Below, piece by piece: positions 51,968 to 60,362 of a stretch of DNA of 64,000 bases. Below the pieces are notes generated by a model. That model had not been told where the DNA came from and made no database searches. It saw only the letters and a list, made by a program, of their open reading frames with translations. Every line of letters begins with the position of its first letter. Positions within the stretch are counted from its first letter, which is position 1. A program made the position numbers and the translations under genes. The stretch spans positions 124,001-188,000 of the forward strand of contig NZ_AGTS01000075.1 in NCBI RefSeq assembly GCF_000238595.1, in the 5' to 3' direction. Origin of the DNA: Acidovorax sp. NO-1. GTDB lineage: Bacteria; Pseudomonadota; Gammaproteobacteria; Burkholderiales; Burkholderiaceae_C.

Positions 51968-52447
51968 ATGGCCGAGCACACCGCCACTATCACCTGGTCC
52001 CGTGGCAACGATGACTTTCTGGACAAGCGCTACCACCGCACCCACACGTGGCAGTTCGATGGCGGCGCCACCGTGGCCGCGTCGTCGTCACCCCATGTCG
52101 TGCCGCTGCCGTATTCCGACGCGGCAGCGGTGGACCCGGAAGAAGCCTATGTCGCGGCCCTGTCGAGCTGTCACATGCTGTGGTTTATGGACTTCGCCAG
52201 CCGCGCGGGCTATCGGCTCAACAGCTACGCCGACGCCGCCGTGGGCACCATGGCCAAGAACGCGCAGGGGCAGCTTGTCGTCACCCACGTGCAGTTGCGC
52301 CCCGTCACGCGCTTTGATGGGGCCCACGCGCCCAGCACTGCCCAGCTGGACGACCTGCACCACCGCGCCCACACATCGTGCTTTCTGGCCAACTCGGTCA
52401 AGACGCAGATCGACTGCGCGCCCGTGCTCGAAGTGGATGGAGCCTGA
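51968..52447 (+). CDS. OsmC family protein
   Basis: A 159-residue OsmC-like protein. The first redox cysteine is in LSSCHMLWFM (about residue 69) and a second in HTSCFLANSVK (about 140), the paired cysteines expected of thiol peroxidases that reduce organic hydroperoxides. It starts the osmC-paiB pair, and its stop is almost contiguous with the paiB start. Divergent MocR-type regulator may control it. Confidence 0.87.
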   Translation: MAEHTATITWSRGNDDFLDKRYHRTHTWQFDGGATVAASSSPHVVPLPYSDAAAVDPEEAYVAALSSCHMLWFMDFASRAGYRLNSYADAAVGTMAKNAQGQLVVTHVQLRPVTRFDGAHAPSTAQLDDLHHRAHTSCFLANSVKTQIDCAPVLEVDGA

Positions 52448-52448
52448 C

Positions 52449-53075
52449 ATGACCATTGCCAACCGCCAGTTTCAAGTCACCGACCCGGCCGCGCAGCAGG
52501 GACTGGTGCAGGCCCAGCCCCTGGCCACCCTGGTCGTGTCGCACGAGGGCACGCTGCATGTGAACCATGTGCCTTTGTATCTGGACCCCTCGCGCGGACC
52601 GCACGGCACGCTGGTGGGCCATGTGGGGCGGGGCAACGGCGTGTGGCCGCTGCTGCCGCAACAGGCCGTGGCCGTGTTCCACGGCCCCCAGGCCTATGTG
52701 TCGCCCTCGTGGTATCCGTCCAAGGCCATCGACGGCAAGCAGGTGCCCACCTGGAACTACGCCACCGTGCACGCCCACGGCACGCTCAGCGCGGTGGACG
52801 ATCCAGTGCAGTTGCGCGCCATCCTGCACATTCTGAGCGAGCGGCACGAGGCGCACCGCCCCGACCCTTGGCGCATTGACGATGCCCCGCCCGACTACAT
52901 CCACAAGCTGCTGGCCGCCATCGTGGGCATCGAGCTGGCGGTGGAGCGCTGGGAGGGCGTCTGGAAGGTGAGCCAGAACCGCACCGCCACCGACCGTGCC
53001 GGCGTGGTGCAGGGGCTGATGGCCGAGGGAACACCCGGCGCGGCGGACGTGGCGGCGTTGGTGCGGGCGGTGTGA
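52449..53075 (+). CDS. FMN-binding negative transcriptional regulator, PaiB-like
   Basis: A 208-residue PaiB-family protein with a split-barrel FMN-binding fold (HGTLVGHVGRGNGVWPLL, AVFHGPQAYVSPSWYPSK, VPTWNYATVHAHG). In Bacillus PaiB represses sporulation and protease genes; here its role is unknown. The ATG lies one base after the osmC stop, so the two are co-translated. Downstream is a family A repeat. Confidence 0.88.
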   Translation: MTIANRQFQVTDPAAQQGLVQAQPLATLVVSHEGTLHVNHVPLYLDPSRGPHGTLVGHVGRGNGVWPLLPQQAVAVFHGPQAYVSPSWYPSKAIDGKQVPTWNYATVHAHGTLSAVDDPVQLRAILHILSERHEAHRPDPWRIDDAPPDYIHKLLAAIVGIELAVERWEGVWKVSQNRTATDRAGVVQGLMAEGTPGAADVAALVRAV

Positions 53076-53092
53076 CTCGGGGCCGAGAATTC

Positions 53093-53150
53093 AAATTTCA
53101 TAGCTGCCAGCGCTTGATGGATAAGCGCCAGGGCCTGTTTTGACCACTAA
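53093..53150. repeat. Dispersed palindromic repeat, family A (copy 11)
   Basis: AAATTTCATAGCTGCCAGCG, CTTGATGGATAAGCGCCAGG, GCCTGTTTTGACC. One of the best-conserved copies; it lies after paiB. Confidence 0.8.
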
Positions 53151-53178
53151 TCTCGCCCCCCGATCCAATCACCCCAAC

Positions 53179-53239
53179 CCGTTCGGGCTGAGCCTGTGGA
53201 AGCCGTGTGCCGCGCGTCTACAGGCTCAGCATGAACGGC
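53179..53239. repeat. REP-like palindrome, family C (copy 2)
   Basis: CCGTTCGGGCTGAGCCTGTG ... CTACAGGCTCAGCATGAACGG forms a long imperfect hairpin between the convergent paiB and hom genes. It matches copy 1 at 15893-15953. Confidence 0.8.
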
Positions 53240-53259
53240 CGTGGGGTTGACCGATAGCA

Positions 53260-54645
53260 TCACCCCTGCAGCACCTCCACCCGCAGCGCCACCACCGGCC
53301 CGGCCACCGCCGTGTGCGCGGTCAGCGCGTGCACGGCCAGGTCCACGGTGGCTTGCGCCACCGCGTCCGTCAGCACCAGCACCTGGGGGCCGGTGCCGGG
53401 GGGCAAGGCCGTGTCATGCGCCAGTGCCACCTGCAGCACCGGCACGTGCTGCCCGGCCAGCCAGGCGCCCACGGCCTCGATCTGCTGGGCGCTGTGCACC
53501 GGCACGCGCAGGTAGTGGCGGGTGTGCACCTTTGCGCGGGGCAGCACCGCCAGTTGCCCGTCCACCGCGTGGGGGTGAAAGCCCAGGTGCGGCACGCGCT
53601 GGCCCGCGTGGGTGCCATCCAGCCGCGCCACATCCACCAGGTCGGCAATCACGGCCGATGCGGTCTGCTCACCGCCCGCGCCCGCGCCGTAGTACATCGT
53701 CACGCCCGAGGCATCGCCCTTGACCATCACGGCGTTCATCGACCCGTTTACATGCGCCAGCATGTGCGTGGCGGGCACCAGCGCGGGCTGCACGCGCAGC
53801 TCTATGCCTTCATCGCCACGCCGCCGTGCCACGCCCAGCAGCTTGATGCGGTAGCCCAGCTGCCCGGCGCAGGCCACATCCAGGCCCTGCAGCGCGGTGA
53901 TGCCCTCCACCTGCGCATCGGCAAAGCGCACCGGCATGCCAAACGCATTGGCCGCCAGCAGCGAGATCTTGTGCGCGGCGTCGATGCCCTCGATGTCAAA
54001 CGTCGGGTCGGCCTCGGCGTAGCCCAGCGCCTGGGCCTGCGCCAGCGCTTCGGCAAAGCCCACGCCTTCATCGCGCATCTTGCTCAGGATGAAATTGGTG
54101 GTGCCGTTGATGATGCCCGCCACCCACTCGATGCGGTTGGCCGTGAGGCCCTCACGCAGCGCCTTCACGATGGGGATGCTCACCGCCACCGCGCCTTCGT
54201 ACGCCACGGCCACACCGTGCTGGCGCGCGGCGGTAAAAATCTCGTTGCCGTGCGTGGCCAGCAGCGCCTTGTTGGCCGTGACCACATGCTTGCCCGCGCG
54301 GATGGCGGCCAGCACCCAGTCGCGCGCGGGGCCGGTGCCGCCAGCGGCCTCCACCAGCACATCCACCTCGGGGTGGGTGGCGACCTGCATCGGGTCGTTG
54401 GTCAGGGCCACATCCTTGCCCACCACGCCCATGGCGCGGGCCAGGCTGCGGGCGCAGACCACCACCAGCTTGATGCCGCGCCCCGCGCGCCCGGCAATCA
54501 GCCCCTGGTTGCGCGCCAGCACGCGAAAGGTGCCTGCGCCCACGGTGCCAATGCCGATCATGCCCACACGCAGGGGGCGCATGGCCGTGGCAGACGGCGG
54601 CAGCAATGGGGCTTCAACAAAGGACGGTACGGGATCGCGGACCAT
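53260..54645 (-). CDS. hom: Homoserine dehydrogenase
   Basis: Reduces aspartate semialdehyde to homoserine with NAD(P)H, the branch point to threonine, isoleucine and methionine. The 461-residue protein has the Rossmann GIGTVGAGT near residue 31, EAAGGTGPARDWVLAAI, NKALLA and GIINGTTNFILSKM in the catalytic domain, and a C-terminal ACT-like regulatory region. An N-terminal extension of 21 residues is included because GGAG precedes ATG 54645. Expression is probably controlled by a Thr/Ile leader-peptide attenuator upstream (54684-54815). Confidence 0.94.
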   Translation of the reverse strand: MVRDPVPSFVEAPLLPPSATAMRPLRVGMIGIGTVGAGTFRVLARNQGLIAGRAGRGIKLVVVCARSLARAMGVVGKDVALTNDPMQVATHPEVDVLVEAAGGTGPARDWVLAAIRAGKHVVTANKALLATHGNEIFTAARQHGVAVAYEGAVAVSIPIVKALREGLTANRIEWVAGIINGTTNFILSKMRDEGVGFAEALAQAQALGYAEADPTFDIEGIDAAHKISLLAANAFGMPVRFADAQVEGITALQGLDVACAGQLGYRIKLLGVARRRGDEGIELRVQPALVPATHMLAHVNGSMNAVMVKGDASGVTMYYGAGAGGEQTASAVIADLVDVARLDGTHAGQRVPHLGFHPHAVDGQLAVLPRAKVHTRHYLRVPVHSAQQIEAVGAWLAGQHVPVLQVALAHDTALPPGTGPQVLVLTDAVAQATVDLAVHALTAHTAVAGPVVALRVEVLQG

Positions 54646-54683
54646 GGACTTCTCCGGTTAACGAACAAAACGAACGGACAAAC

Positions 54684-54711
54684 AAAAAAACCCAGCTGCC
54701 AGAGCTGGGTT
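54684..54711 (-). terminator. Attenuator terminator in the hom leader
   Basis: On the minus strand AACCCAGCT / AGCTGGGTT (9-bp perfect stem, 5-nt loop) followed by a run of seven T. It lies between the Thr/Ile leader peptide and the hom ribosome-binding site, so it acts inside the transcript of hom. Confidence 0.85.
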
Positions 54712-54749
54712 TCAGTCAATTCGTCTTGGGGAGAAGAGAGAGCGATCAC

Positions 54750-54792
54750 CAGGTGGCTGCCGAAACGGCCACCTGCGCGTGCTCAGGTGGCC
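54750..54792 (-). promoter_or_regulatory. Alternative RNA pairing segments of the hom attenuator
   Basis: Segment 2 (54767-54775) can pair with segment 1 inside the leader-peptide codons (54784-54792, CAGGTGGCC on the plus strand) or with segment 3 (54750-54757, the same sequence). Ribosome position on the leader decides which pairing forms. How this is passed on to the terminator at 54684-54711 is not clear from the sequence. Confidence 0.65.
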
Positions 54793-54815
54793 GCGGTGGT
54801 AATGGTGGTAATCAT
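54783..54815 (-). CDS. Thr/Ile-rich leader peptide of the hom attenuator
   Basis: Ten codons encode MITTITTAAT, with five Thr and two Ile, comparable to the E. coli thrL peptide. The open frame extends upstream in phase to ATG 54932 (49 residues, MSYAFRPFINARA and on), so the real start may be there; neither ATG has a strong Shine-Dalgarno sequence. Stalling at the Thr/Ile codons when charged tRNAs are scarce would favour readthrough into hom. Confidence 0.75.
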   Translation of the reverse strand: MITTITTAAT

Positions 54816-55013
54816 TCGTGCACCCAGTGCCCGCTGTTCACCATTGGCCCGCGTGTGTGCGGGCGGCATCATGCCCATGCCTTGGAAGGCAGCGGCGCGT
54901 GCGTTGATGAAGGGGCGGAAAGCGTACGACATGAAGGGCGCAGTGTAGCGCAGCACCAGGCGCAGCGGCCCAGCGTGTGGGCGGGGCAGACTCTGCTGCG
55001 GGCCGTTGGGTAT

Positions 55014-55072
55014 ACATTTCATAGCTGCTCGCGCTTGCTGCATAAGCGCTGGAGGCCAATTTGGCCTCTAAT
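55014..55072. repeat. Dispersed palindromic repeat, family A (copy 12)
   Basis: ATTTCATAGCTGCTCGCGCT, TGCTGCATAAGCGCTGGAGG, CCAATTTGGCCTC. It lies upstream of the hom leader and after the OsmC-like gene. Confidence 0.75.
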
Positions 55073-55092
55073 CAGCGCAGCCTGCTCATCCG

Positions 55093-55530
55093 TTATCCCA
55101 CCAGGCTGGCCGTCAGCGTGATCTCGGGCACTGCAGCCAGTGCCTTTGACAGCGGGCAGTTGGCCTTGGCATCTGCGGCCAGCTTCTGGAAGGCTGCGTC
55201 ATCCATGCCCGGTACCTTGGCCTTGAGCGTGAGCGCGATGCGGTCGATGACAAACCCATCGCCCTCCTTCGCCAGCCGCACGGCGGCCGTGGTGTCGATG
55301 GACTCCGTCCTGAAGCCTGCCTTGTCGGCAGCAAACGAAAACGCCATGGTGAAACAGGCCGCGTGCGCCGCGCCAAGGATCTCTTCGGGGTTGGTGCCCT
55401 TGCGGTCGTCGCCAAAGCGGCTGGCAAAGCCATAGGGGTACTTGTCGAGCGCGCCGGTCTCGGTGCTGATCTGGCCCTGGCCGGACTTTCCGGCACCTTC
55501 CCAGTGAACGCTGGCTTTCTTTTCAGACAT
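55093..55530 (-). CDS. OsmC-family peroxiredoxin (organic hydroperoxide resistance)
   Basis: A 145-residue OsmC/Ohr-type protein. Redox cysteines are in HAACFTMAFSFA (about 55) and ANCPLSKAL (about 123), both intact, and GTNPEEILGAAHAACF is the family signature. It reduces organic hydroperoxides using dithiols. AAGGAG lies 7 nt upstream of ATG 55530. It is distinct from the OsmC-like protein at 51968. Confidence 0.92.
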   Translation of the reverse strand: MSEKKASVHWEGAGKSGQGQISTETGALDKYPYGFASRFGDDRKGTNPEEILGAAHAACFTMAFSFAADKAGFRTESIDTTAAVRLAKEGDGFVIDRIALTLKAKVPGMDDAAFQKLAADAKANCPLSKALAAVPEITLTASLVG

Positions 55531-55672
55531 GGGGGGTTCTCCTTCGGATGATGGGGTGGTTGCAGCCAATGGGCATGCGTTGCAGGCCAAAACGGCACCG
55601 GTTGCAGCAGCCGCGCTGCACGAAACCGCCATCTCACCACGCCCGCCCCTGCACGGCTGTGGGACAACGCCG

Positions 55673-55933
55673 CTACCGTGGCACGGGGTTTTGGTCCTGG
55701 AGGCTGGCCGACGCCCGCACCATGGCGATGGCATCAAACGGGCACCGCACCGCACACAACGCGCACCCGGTGCAGCCCGCCGCATCGTCCAGCACGGAGC
55801 GCTTGGGCCCCCACACGCCCGTGCCCAGCACCTGCAGCGTCAGCACGTGCGGCGGGCACGCTGCCACGCACCACCCGCAGCCTGTGCAGCGTTGCGTATC
55901 AATGGCAGGCAGGGCCTTGCGGGGTGCGGACAT
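55673..55933 (-). CDS. Small 2[4Fe-4S] ferredoxin
   Basis: An 86-residue ferredoxin with two CxxCxxCxxxCP cluster motifs: CTGCGWCVAACPP and CTGCALCAVRCPF. It carries electrons between unidentified partners. ATG 55933 is one of several possible starts (55945 is another). It is convergent with nothing and diverges from the acylphosphatase gene. Confidence 0.85.
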   Translation of the reverse strand: MSAPRKALPAIDTQRCTGCGWCVAACPPHVLTLQVLGTGVWGPKRSVLDDAAGCTGCALCAVRCPFDAIAMVRASASLQDQNPVPR

Positions 55934-56010
55934 GCCCGGCAGCATAGTACGCACCGGCGGCGCATGGGTGCCGCCGCATGCCCGCGAGTTCGTTACAGTC
56001 ACCGCCACCG

Positions 56011-56328
56011 ATGCCGCACCACCACACCACCCCTCACACTTCGAACACCATCACCAAGCACCTGCTCGTCAGTGGCCATGTGCAGGGCGTGGGCTACCGC
56101 TGGTCCATGGTGCAGGCCGCAGCCCGCCTGGGCGTGCAGGGCTGGGTGCGCAACCGCCACGACGGCCGGGTCGAAGCCTGCGCCTGGGGCACGCCAGACG
56201 CCGTGCAGGCACTGATCGACTGGGCTCAGCAGGGGCCGGCCTCGGCGCGGGTGGATGCGGTGGTGGTGGGCAATGTGCCCGATGGCGGCGAGCCGCCCCA
56301 GGGCTTTACGCAGCGCGAAACCGCGTAG
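56011..56328 (+). CDS. Acylphosphatase
   Basis: A 105-residue acylphosphatase that hydrolyses carboxyl-phosphate bonds. The phosphate-binding arginine is in GHVQGVGYRW (about 33-42) and the catalytic asparagine in GWVRNRHDG. The C-terminus EPPQGFTQRET fits the family. ATG 56011 gives a short N-terminal tail (PHHHTTPHTS). Confidence 0.92.
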   Translation: MPHHHTTPHTSNTITKHLLVSGHVQGVGYRWSMVQAAARLGVQGWVRNRHDGRVEACAWGTPDAVQALIDWAQQGPASARVDAVVVGNVPDGGEPPQGFTQRETA

Positions 56329-56346
56329 TGCGAAAGCGCGGTGGCG

Positions 56347-57186
56347 CTATGCCCGCCTGCGCATGCCCAATTGCTGCAACAGCGCCATCGCACCCGCAGG
56401 TGCGCGCTCCTTCGCGCCATTGATGAAATACACGAACACATCACGCGGCCGCTCGCCGCCCGTCCAGGCGCGCACGCCTTGCGCCCACTGCGCAAGCGCC
56501 TCGGGCGTGTAGCCCGTGGGCACATCGGCCTGGCTGCGCATCAGCCGCAGGTAGGCAAAGTCGGCCTCGGCATCCGCAATGGCGGGAAACTTGTCGGAAT
56601 CGGTGCACACCGGCACACAGCCGTATCGGCGGGCCAGCGCCACAAACTCCGCCGTGGCAAAACTCGGGTGGCGCACATCCAGCGCATGGCGCAGGCGGCG
56701 GCCGCCCACCTCGCGCGGCAGAAGTGCCAGAAAAGCCTCGAAATCCCCGGGCTCAAACACCTTGGTCGGCATGAACTGCCACACGATGGGCCCGAGCTTG
56801 TCCTTGAGCTCCGCGATGCCGCTCTCTACAAACCGCGCGATCGAATCGCCCGCCTCCGCCAGCACCCGCCGGTTCGTCGCAAAACGGCTGGCCTTGAGCG
56901 AAAACATGAAGCCCTCGGGCGTCTCGCCGTACCACTTGGCAAACGTGGGCGGCTTGAAGGTGCTGTAGTAGGTGCCATTGACCTCGATGGCCGTGAGCTG
57001 GCGGCTGGCGTAATGCAGCTCGTTGCTGTGCGCAAGGCCTGCGGGGTAGAAGTTGTTGCGCCAGGGCTCGAAGGTCCAGCCGCCAATCCCGACGCAGATG
57101 CGCGGTTTGCCGGGGCTGCTGCCGCTGCTGCTGTTGCTGCGGGGCGCATTGCTGCTGGCATCGGTATCCACGGCGTTGTCCTTCAC
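56347..57186 (-). CDS. DUF72 domain-containing protein
   Basis: A 279-residue TIM-barrel-like DUF72 protein (YecE family) of unknown function. It begins RICVGIGGWTFEPWRNNFYP with the family signature, followed by LTAIEVNGTYYSTFKPPTF. The start is taken as GTG 57186, since an ATG is lacking near the conserved N-terminus; no strong Shine-Dalgarno is seen. Confidence 0.87.
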   Translation of the reverse strand: MKDNAVDTDASSNAPRSNSSSGSSPGKPRICVGIGGWTFEPWRNNFYPAGLAHSNELHYASRQLTAIEVNGTYYSTFKPPTFAKWYGETPEGFMFSLKASRFATNRRVLAEAGDSIARFVESGIAELKDKLGPIVWQFMPTKVFEPGDFEAFLALLPREVGGRRLRHALDVRHPSFATAEFVALARRYGCVPVCTDSDKFPAIADAEADFAYLRLMRSQADVPTGYTPEALAQWAQGVRAWTGGERPRDVFVYFINGAKERAPAGAMALLQQLGMRRRA

Positions 57187-57265
57187 GAGTCCACGGAGCG
57201 GCCACTGTAGCAGCGGACCCTTGTGCCTCCATACCAATGCCGGGCGCTGGCTGCGCCGCAGGGCC

Positions 57266-57679
57266 TCAGCCGCGGCGTTGCAGATCCCGCGCGCCGTAGG
57301 CGCAGTAGCCCGGCTTGGGGCTTTTCTTCTGCGGGTGCAGGCGGCAGGTTTCGGGCCGCTTGTCATACACCGTGCACAGCCGCGTCTTGGGGTCGAGAAA
57401 GTTGCAGTCCCCACTGGCCCGCCGCGCCATCGTGAAGACCGCGTTCTTGTGGTTGAAATGGTCGATCAGCCGCGCCTTCTGCAGCCGCTTGGCGATGTGG
57501 CGGATTTCTTCATGCTCGGCCTCGAACGGGTGCACCAGTTCCAGCCGCACCAGGTCCGAGAGCTGCACCTCCAGCGGCATCGTGCAGCAGTTGGCCGCGC
57601 AGGTGTCGCACAGGCCTGCACGGTAGCGGGTCCAGGTGTCCAGGCGGTCTACGTCAACGATGGCGATGGGGGAGCGCAT
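57266..57679 (-). CDS. YkgJ-family cysteine-cluster protein
   Basis: A 137-residue protein with cysteines arranged as LCDTCAANCCT, DCNF, LCTVYDKRPETCRLHP and GYCAYG, the YkgJ (UPF0153) cluster motif, which probably binds zinc or an iron-sulfur cluster. Unknown function. ATG 57679 begins RSPIAIVDVDRLD. It diverges from hsdR. Confidence 0.88.
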   Translation of the reverse strand: MRSPIAIVDVDRLDTWTRYRAGLCDTCAANCCTMPLEVQLSDLVRLELVHPFEAEHEEIRHIAKRLQKARLIDHFNHKNAVFTMARRASGDCNFLDPKTRLCTVYDKRPETCRLHPQKKSPKPGYCAYGARDLQRRG

Positions 57680-57794
57680 GGGGTGGGATTGTGCCTGCGT
57701 GCAATACAGGGCGCTGCACTTGGTAACACTTGGGCCATACTCGCAAGGCAGCCAACACCCCGCTGTCCACCCCTCCCACCACAAGGTCCGACGA

Positions 57795-60263
57795 GTGAGC
57801 GCATCGCCCAAAAGCCATCTCAGCGAAACCGACATCTGCGACCGTTTCATCACGCCCGCACTGGTGCAAGCGGGCTGGACGCGCGAACAGCACATCCTGC
57901 GCGAATACACCCTGCGCCCCGGCCGCGTGGTGGTGCGCGGCCAAGCATCGCACCGCGACAAGGCCTCCATGCTGCGGGCCGACTACGTGCTGTTCCACAA
58001 GCCCAACGTGCCGCTGGCGGTGGTGGAAGCCAAAGACGCCAAGCACTCCGTCGGCGCGGGCATGCCCCAGGCCATTCAATATGCTGAGCTATTGGGCGTG
58101 CCCTTCAGCTTTGCCAGCAATGGCGATGGCTTTGTGTTTCGCGATGCTACGTTGTCCGATGGCGTGCTGGAGCGCGACATGACGCTGCACCAATTTCCCA
58201 CCCCCGCCGAGCTGTGGGCCAAGTACTGCGCTTGGAAGGGCTGGACGCCTGCAGTCGAGCACATTGCGGCCACCGACTACGCCCCCAGCAAAACCCCGCG
58301 TTACTACCAGCTCGGTGCCATCAACCGCACGGTCGAGGCCATTGCCGCAGGCCAAAACCGCGTGCTGCTCGTCATGGCCACAGGCACGGGCAAAACCTAC
58401 ACCGCGTTCCAGATCATCTGGCGGCTGTGGAAAAGCGGGGCCAAGAAGCGCATCTTGTTTTTGGCCGACCGCAATATCCTCATCGACCAGACCATGGTCA
58501 ATGACTTCCGCCCCTTCAAGGGCGCGATGGCCAAGCTCAGCCCCCACGCCAAGGGCGTGGAGCGGGTGGACGCCCAAGGCCAAGTCACCGTGGAAGACGT
58601 GGACCTGGCCGTGAACAAGACCACCAAGGTGGTGGACAAAAGCTACGAGATCTATCTCTCGCTCTACCAGGCCGTCACCGGCACGCAAGAAGAGCGCAAC
58701 ATCTACAAGCAGTTCAGCCCCGACTTTTTCGACCTCATCGTGGTGGACGAATGCCACCGGGGCAGCGCGGCCGAAGACTCCGCCTGGCGCGACATCCTCA
58801 CCTACTTTGCCAGCGCAACGCAGATCGGCCTCACGGCCACGCCCAAGGAAACGGAAGATGTTTCCAACATCGACTACTTTGGCGAGCCGCTCTACACCTA
58901 CAGCTTGAAGCAAGGCATTGAAGACGGCTACCTCGCGCCCTACAAAGTGGTGCGCGTGGATTTGGACAAAGACACCTTCGGCTGGCGCCCCACCGAGGGC
59001 CAGCGCGACAAGTTCGGCCACCTCATCGAAGACCGCATTTACACCGGCGCCGACATGAACCGCAAGCTCGTCATGGAGCAGCGCGACGCCGTCGTGGCCG
59101 CCAAGGTCACCGAATACCTCAAGGCCACCGACCGCTACGCCAAGACCATCGTCTTTTGCGAAGACATCGAGCACGCCGAGCGCATGCGCAAGGCACTCAG
59201 CAACGCCAATGCCGACCTGTGCGCAACCCAGCCAAAGTACGTTGTGCAGATCACCGGCGACAACACCGAAGGCAAGCGCGAGCTGGACAACTTCATCGAC
59301 CCCGAGAAGCCCTACCCCGTCATCGCCGTCACCTCCAAGCTCATGAGCACGGGCGTGGATGCCCAAACCTGCAAGCTCATCGTGCTGGACCAGACCATCA
59401 AGTCCATGACGCTGTTCAAGCAGATCATTGGCCGGGGCACCCGCCTGCGCGAAGACTTGGGCAAAAGCTGGTTCACCATTCTCGACTTCAAACGCGCCAC
59501 CGAACTCTTTGCCGACAAAGACTTCGACGGCGAACCCGTGCAGGTGTACGAACCCCAGCCCGGCGAGCCCATGGCCCCGCCCCCGCCGGTGGACTTACCC
59601 CCCACCTCCCAGCCCGGTGGTGCGGGCCCTGACGCCTGGCCGCCCACCACCGCAGGCCCTGGCGAGGGCGGCGCAGGCACCGACGGACCCCGCAAATACA
59701 CCCTGGGCAACAACGTCACCGTGGCCGTGGCGCGCGAGCGGGTGCAGTACCTCAATGCAGACGGCAAGCTCATCACCGAAAGCCTGCGCGACTACACCCG
59801 CATCAACCTGCTCAAAAAGTACGACTCGCTCGACCAGTTTCTGCAAACCTGGCAGCAGGCCGACCGCAAGGCCGCCTTGCTGGCCGAACTGGAGTCCGAA
59901 GGGGTTCTGCTGGACGCCCTGGCCGCAGAGGTCGGCAAAGACCTCGACCCGTTCGACCTGCTGCTGCACGTCGCCTACGACCAGCCCCCGCTCACCCGCC
60001 GCGAGCGCGCCCAGCGCGTCAAAAAGCGCAACGTCTTCACCCAATACGGCCCCGTGGCCCGCAAGGTGCTCGATGCCCTGCTCGACAAATACGCCGACGA
60101 AGGCATCGCCACCATCGAGAGCAACGAAGTCTTCAAACTCCAGCCTTTCACCGACCTGGGCAGCCCCGTAGAGCTGGTGCGCAGCTTTGGCGGCCGCCCG
60201 CAATATCTGAGCGCACTGCAGGCGCTGGAGCAAGCGCTGTACGCTACGCACCCGGCCCACTAG
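57795..60263 (+). CDS. hsdR: Type I restriction enzyme, R subunit (HsdR)
   Basis: An 822-residue motor and nuclease subunit. The PD-(D/E)xK nuclease is in the N-terminus (ADYVLFHKPNVPLAVVEAK, about 60-80), the SF2 translocase has Walker A TGTGKT (about 195-200), DECH (about 317), and further motifs to about 560. The C-terminal part binds the methylase core and follows a proline-rich linker. It cuts unmethylated DNA after translocation. The start is a GTG (57795), with AAGG 8 nt upstream. Followed by hsdM after a family A repeat. Confidence 0.93.
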   Translation: MSASPKSHLSETDICDRFITPALVQAGWTREQHILREYTLRPGRVVVRGQASHRDKASMLRADYVLFHKPNVPLAVVEAKDAKHSVGAGMPQAIQYAELLGVPFSFASNGDGFVFRDATLSDGVLERDMTLHQFPTPAELWAKYCAWKGWTPAVEHIAATDYAPSKTPRYYQLGAINRTVEAIAAGQNRVLLVMATGTGKTYTAFQIIWRLWKSGAKKRILFLADRNILIDQTMVNDFRPFKGAMAKLSPHAKGVERVDAQGQVTVEDVDLAVNKTTKVVDKSYEIYLSLYQAVTGTQEERNIYKQFSPDFFDLIVVDECHRGSAAEDSAWRDILTYFASATQIGLTATPKETEDVSNIDYFGEPLYTYSLKQGIEDGYLAPYKVVRVDLDKDTFGWRPTEGQRDKFGHLIEDRIYTGADMNRKLVMEQRDAVVAAKVTEYLKATDRYAKTIVFCEDIEHAERMRKALSNANADLCATQPKYVVQITGDNTEGKRELDNFIDPEKPYPVIAVTSKLMSTGVDAQTCKLIVLDQTIKSMTLFKQIIGRGTRLREDLGKSWFTILDFKRATELFADKDFDGEPVQVYEPQPGEPMAPPPPVDLPPTSQPGGAGPDAWPPTTAGPGEGGAGTDGPRKYTLGNNVTVAVARERVQYLNADGKLITESLRDYTRINLLKKYDSLDQFLQTWQQADRKAALLAELESEGVLLDALAAEVGKDLDPFDLLLHVAYDQPPLTRRERAQRVKKRNVFTQYGPVARKVLDALLDKYADEGIATIESNEVFKLQPFTDLGSPVELVRSFGGRPQYLSALQALEQALYATHPAH

Positions 60264-60292
60264 CTGTGTGCCGTTGTGTACTGCCAGATACT

Positions 60293-60352
60293 CCTGTTTT
60301 GATAGCTGCTAGCGCTTACCTATCAGGCGCAAGGGCCTGTTTTTGTTCTGAA
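60293..60352. repeat. Dispersed palindromic repeat, family A (copy 13), between hsdR and hsdM
   Basis: CTGTTTTGATAGCTGCTAGC, GCTTACCTATCAGGCGCAAG, GGCCTGTTTTTGTTC. It fills most of the gap between the two genes. Confidence 0.75.
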
Positions 60353-60362
60353 TTTCCACCCC

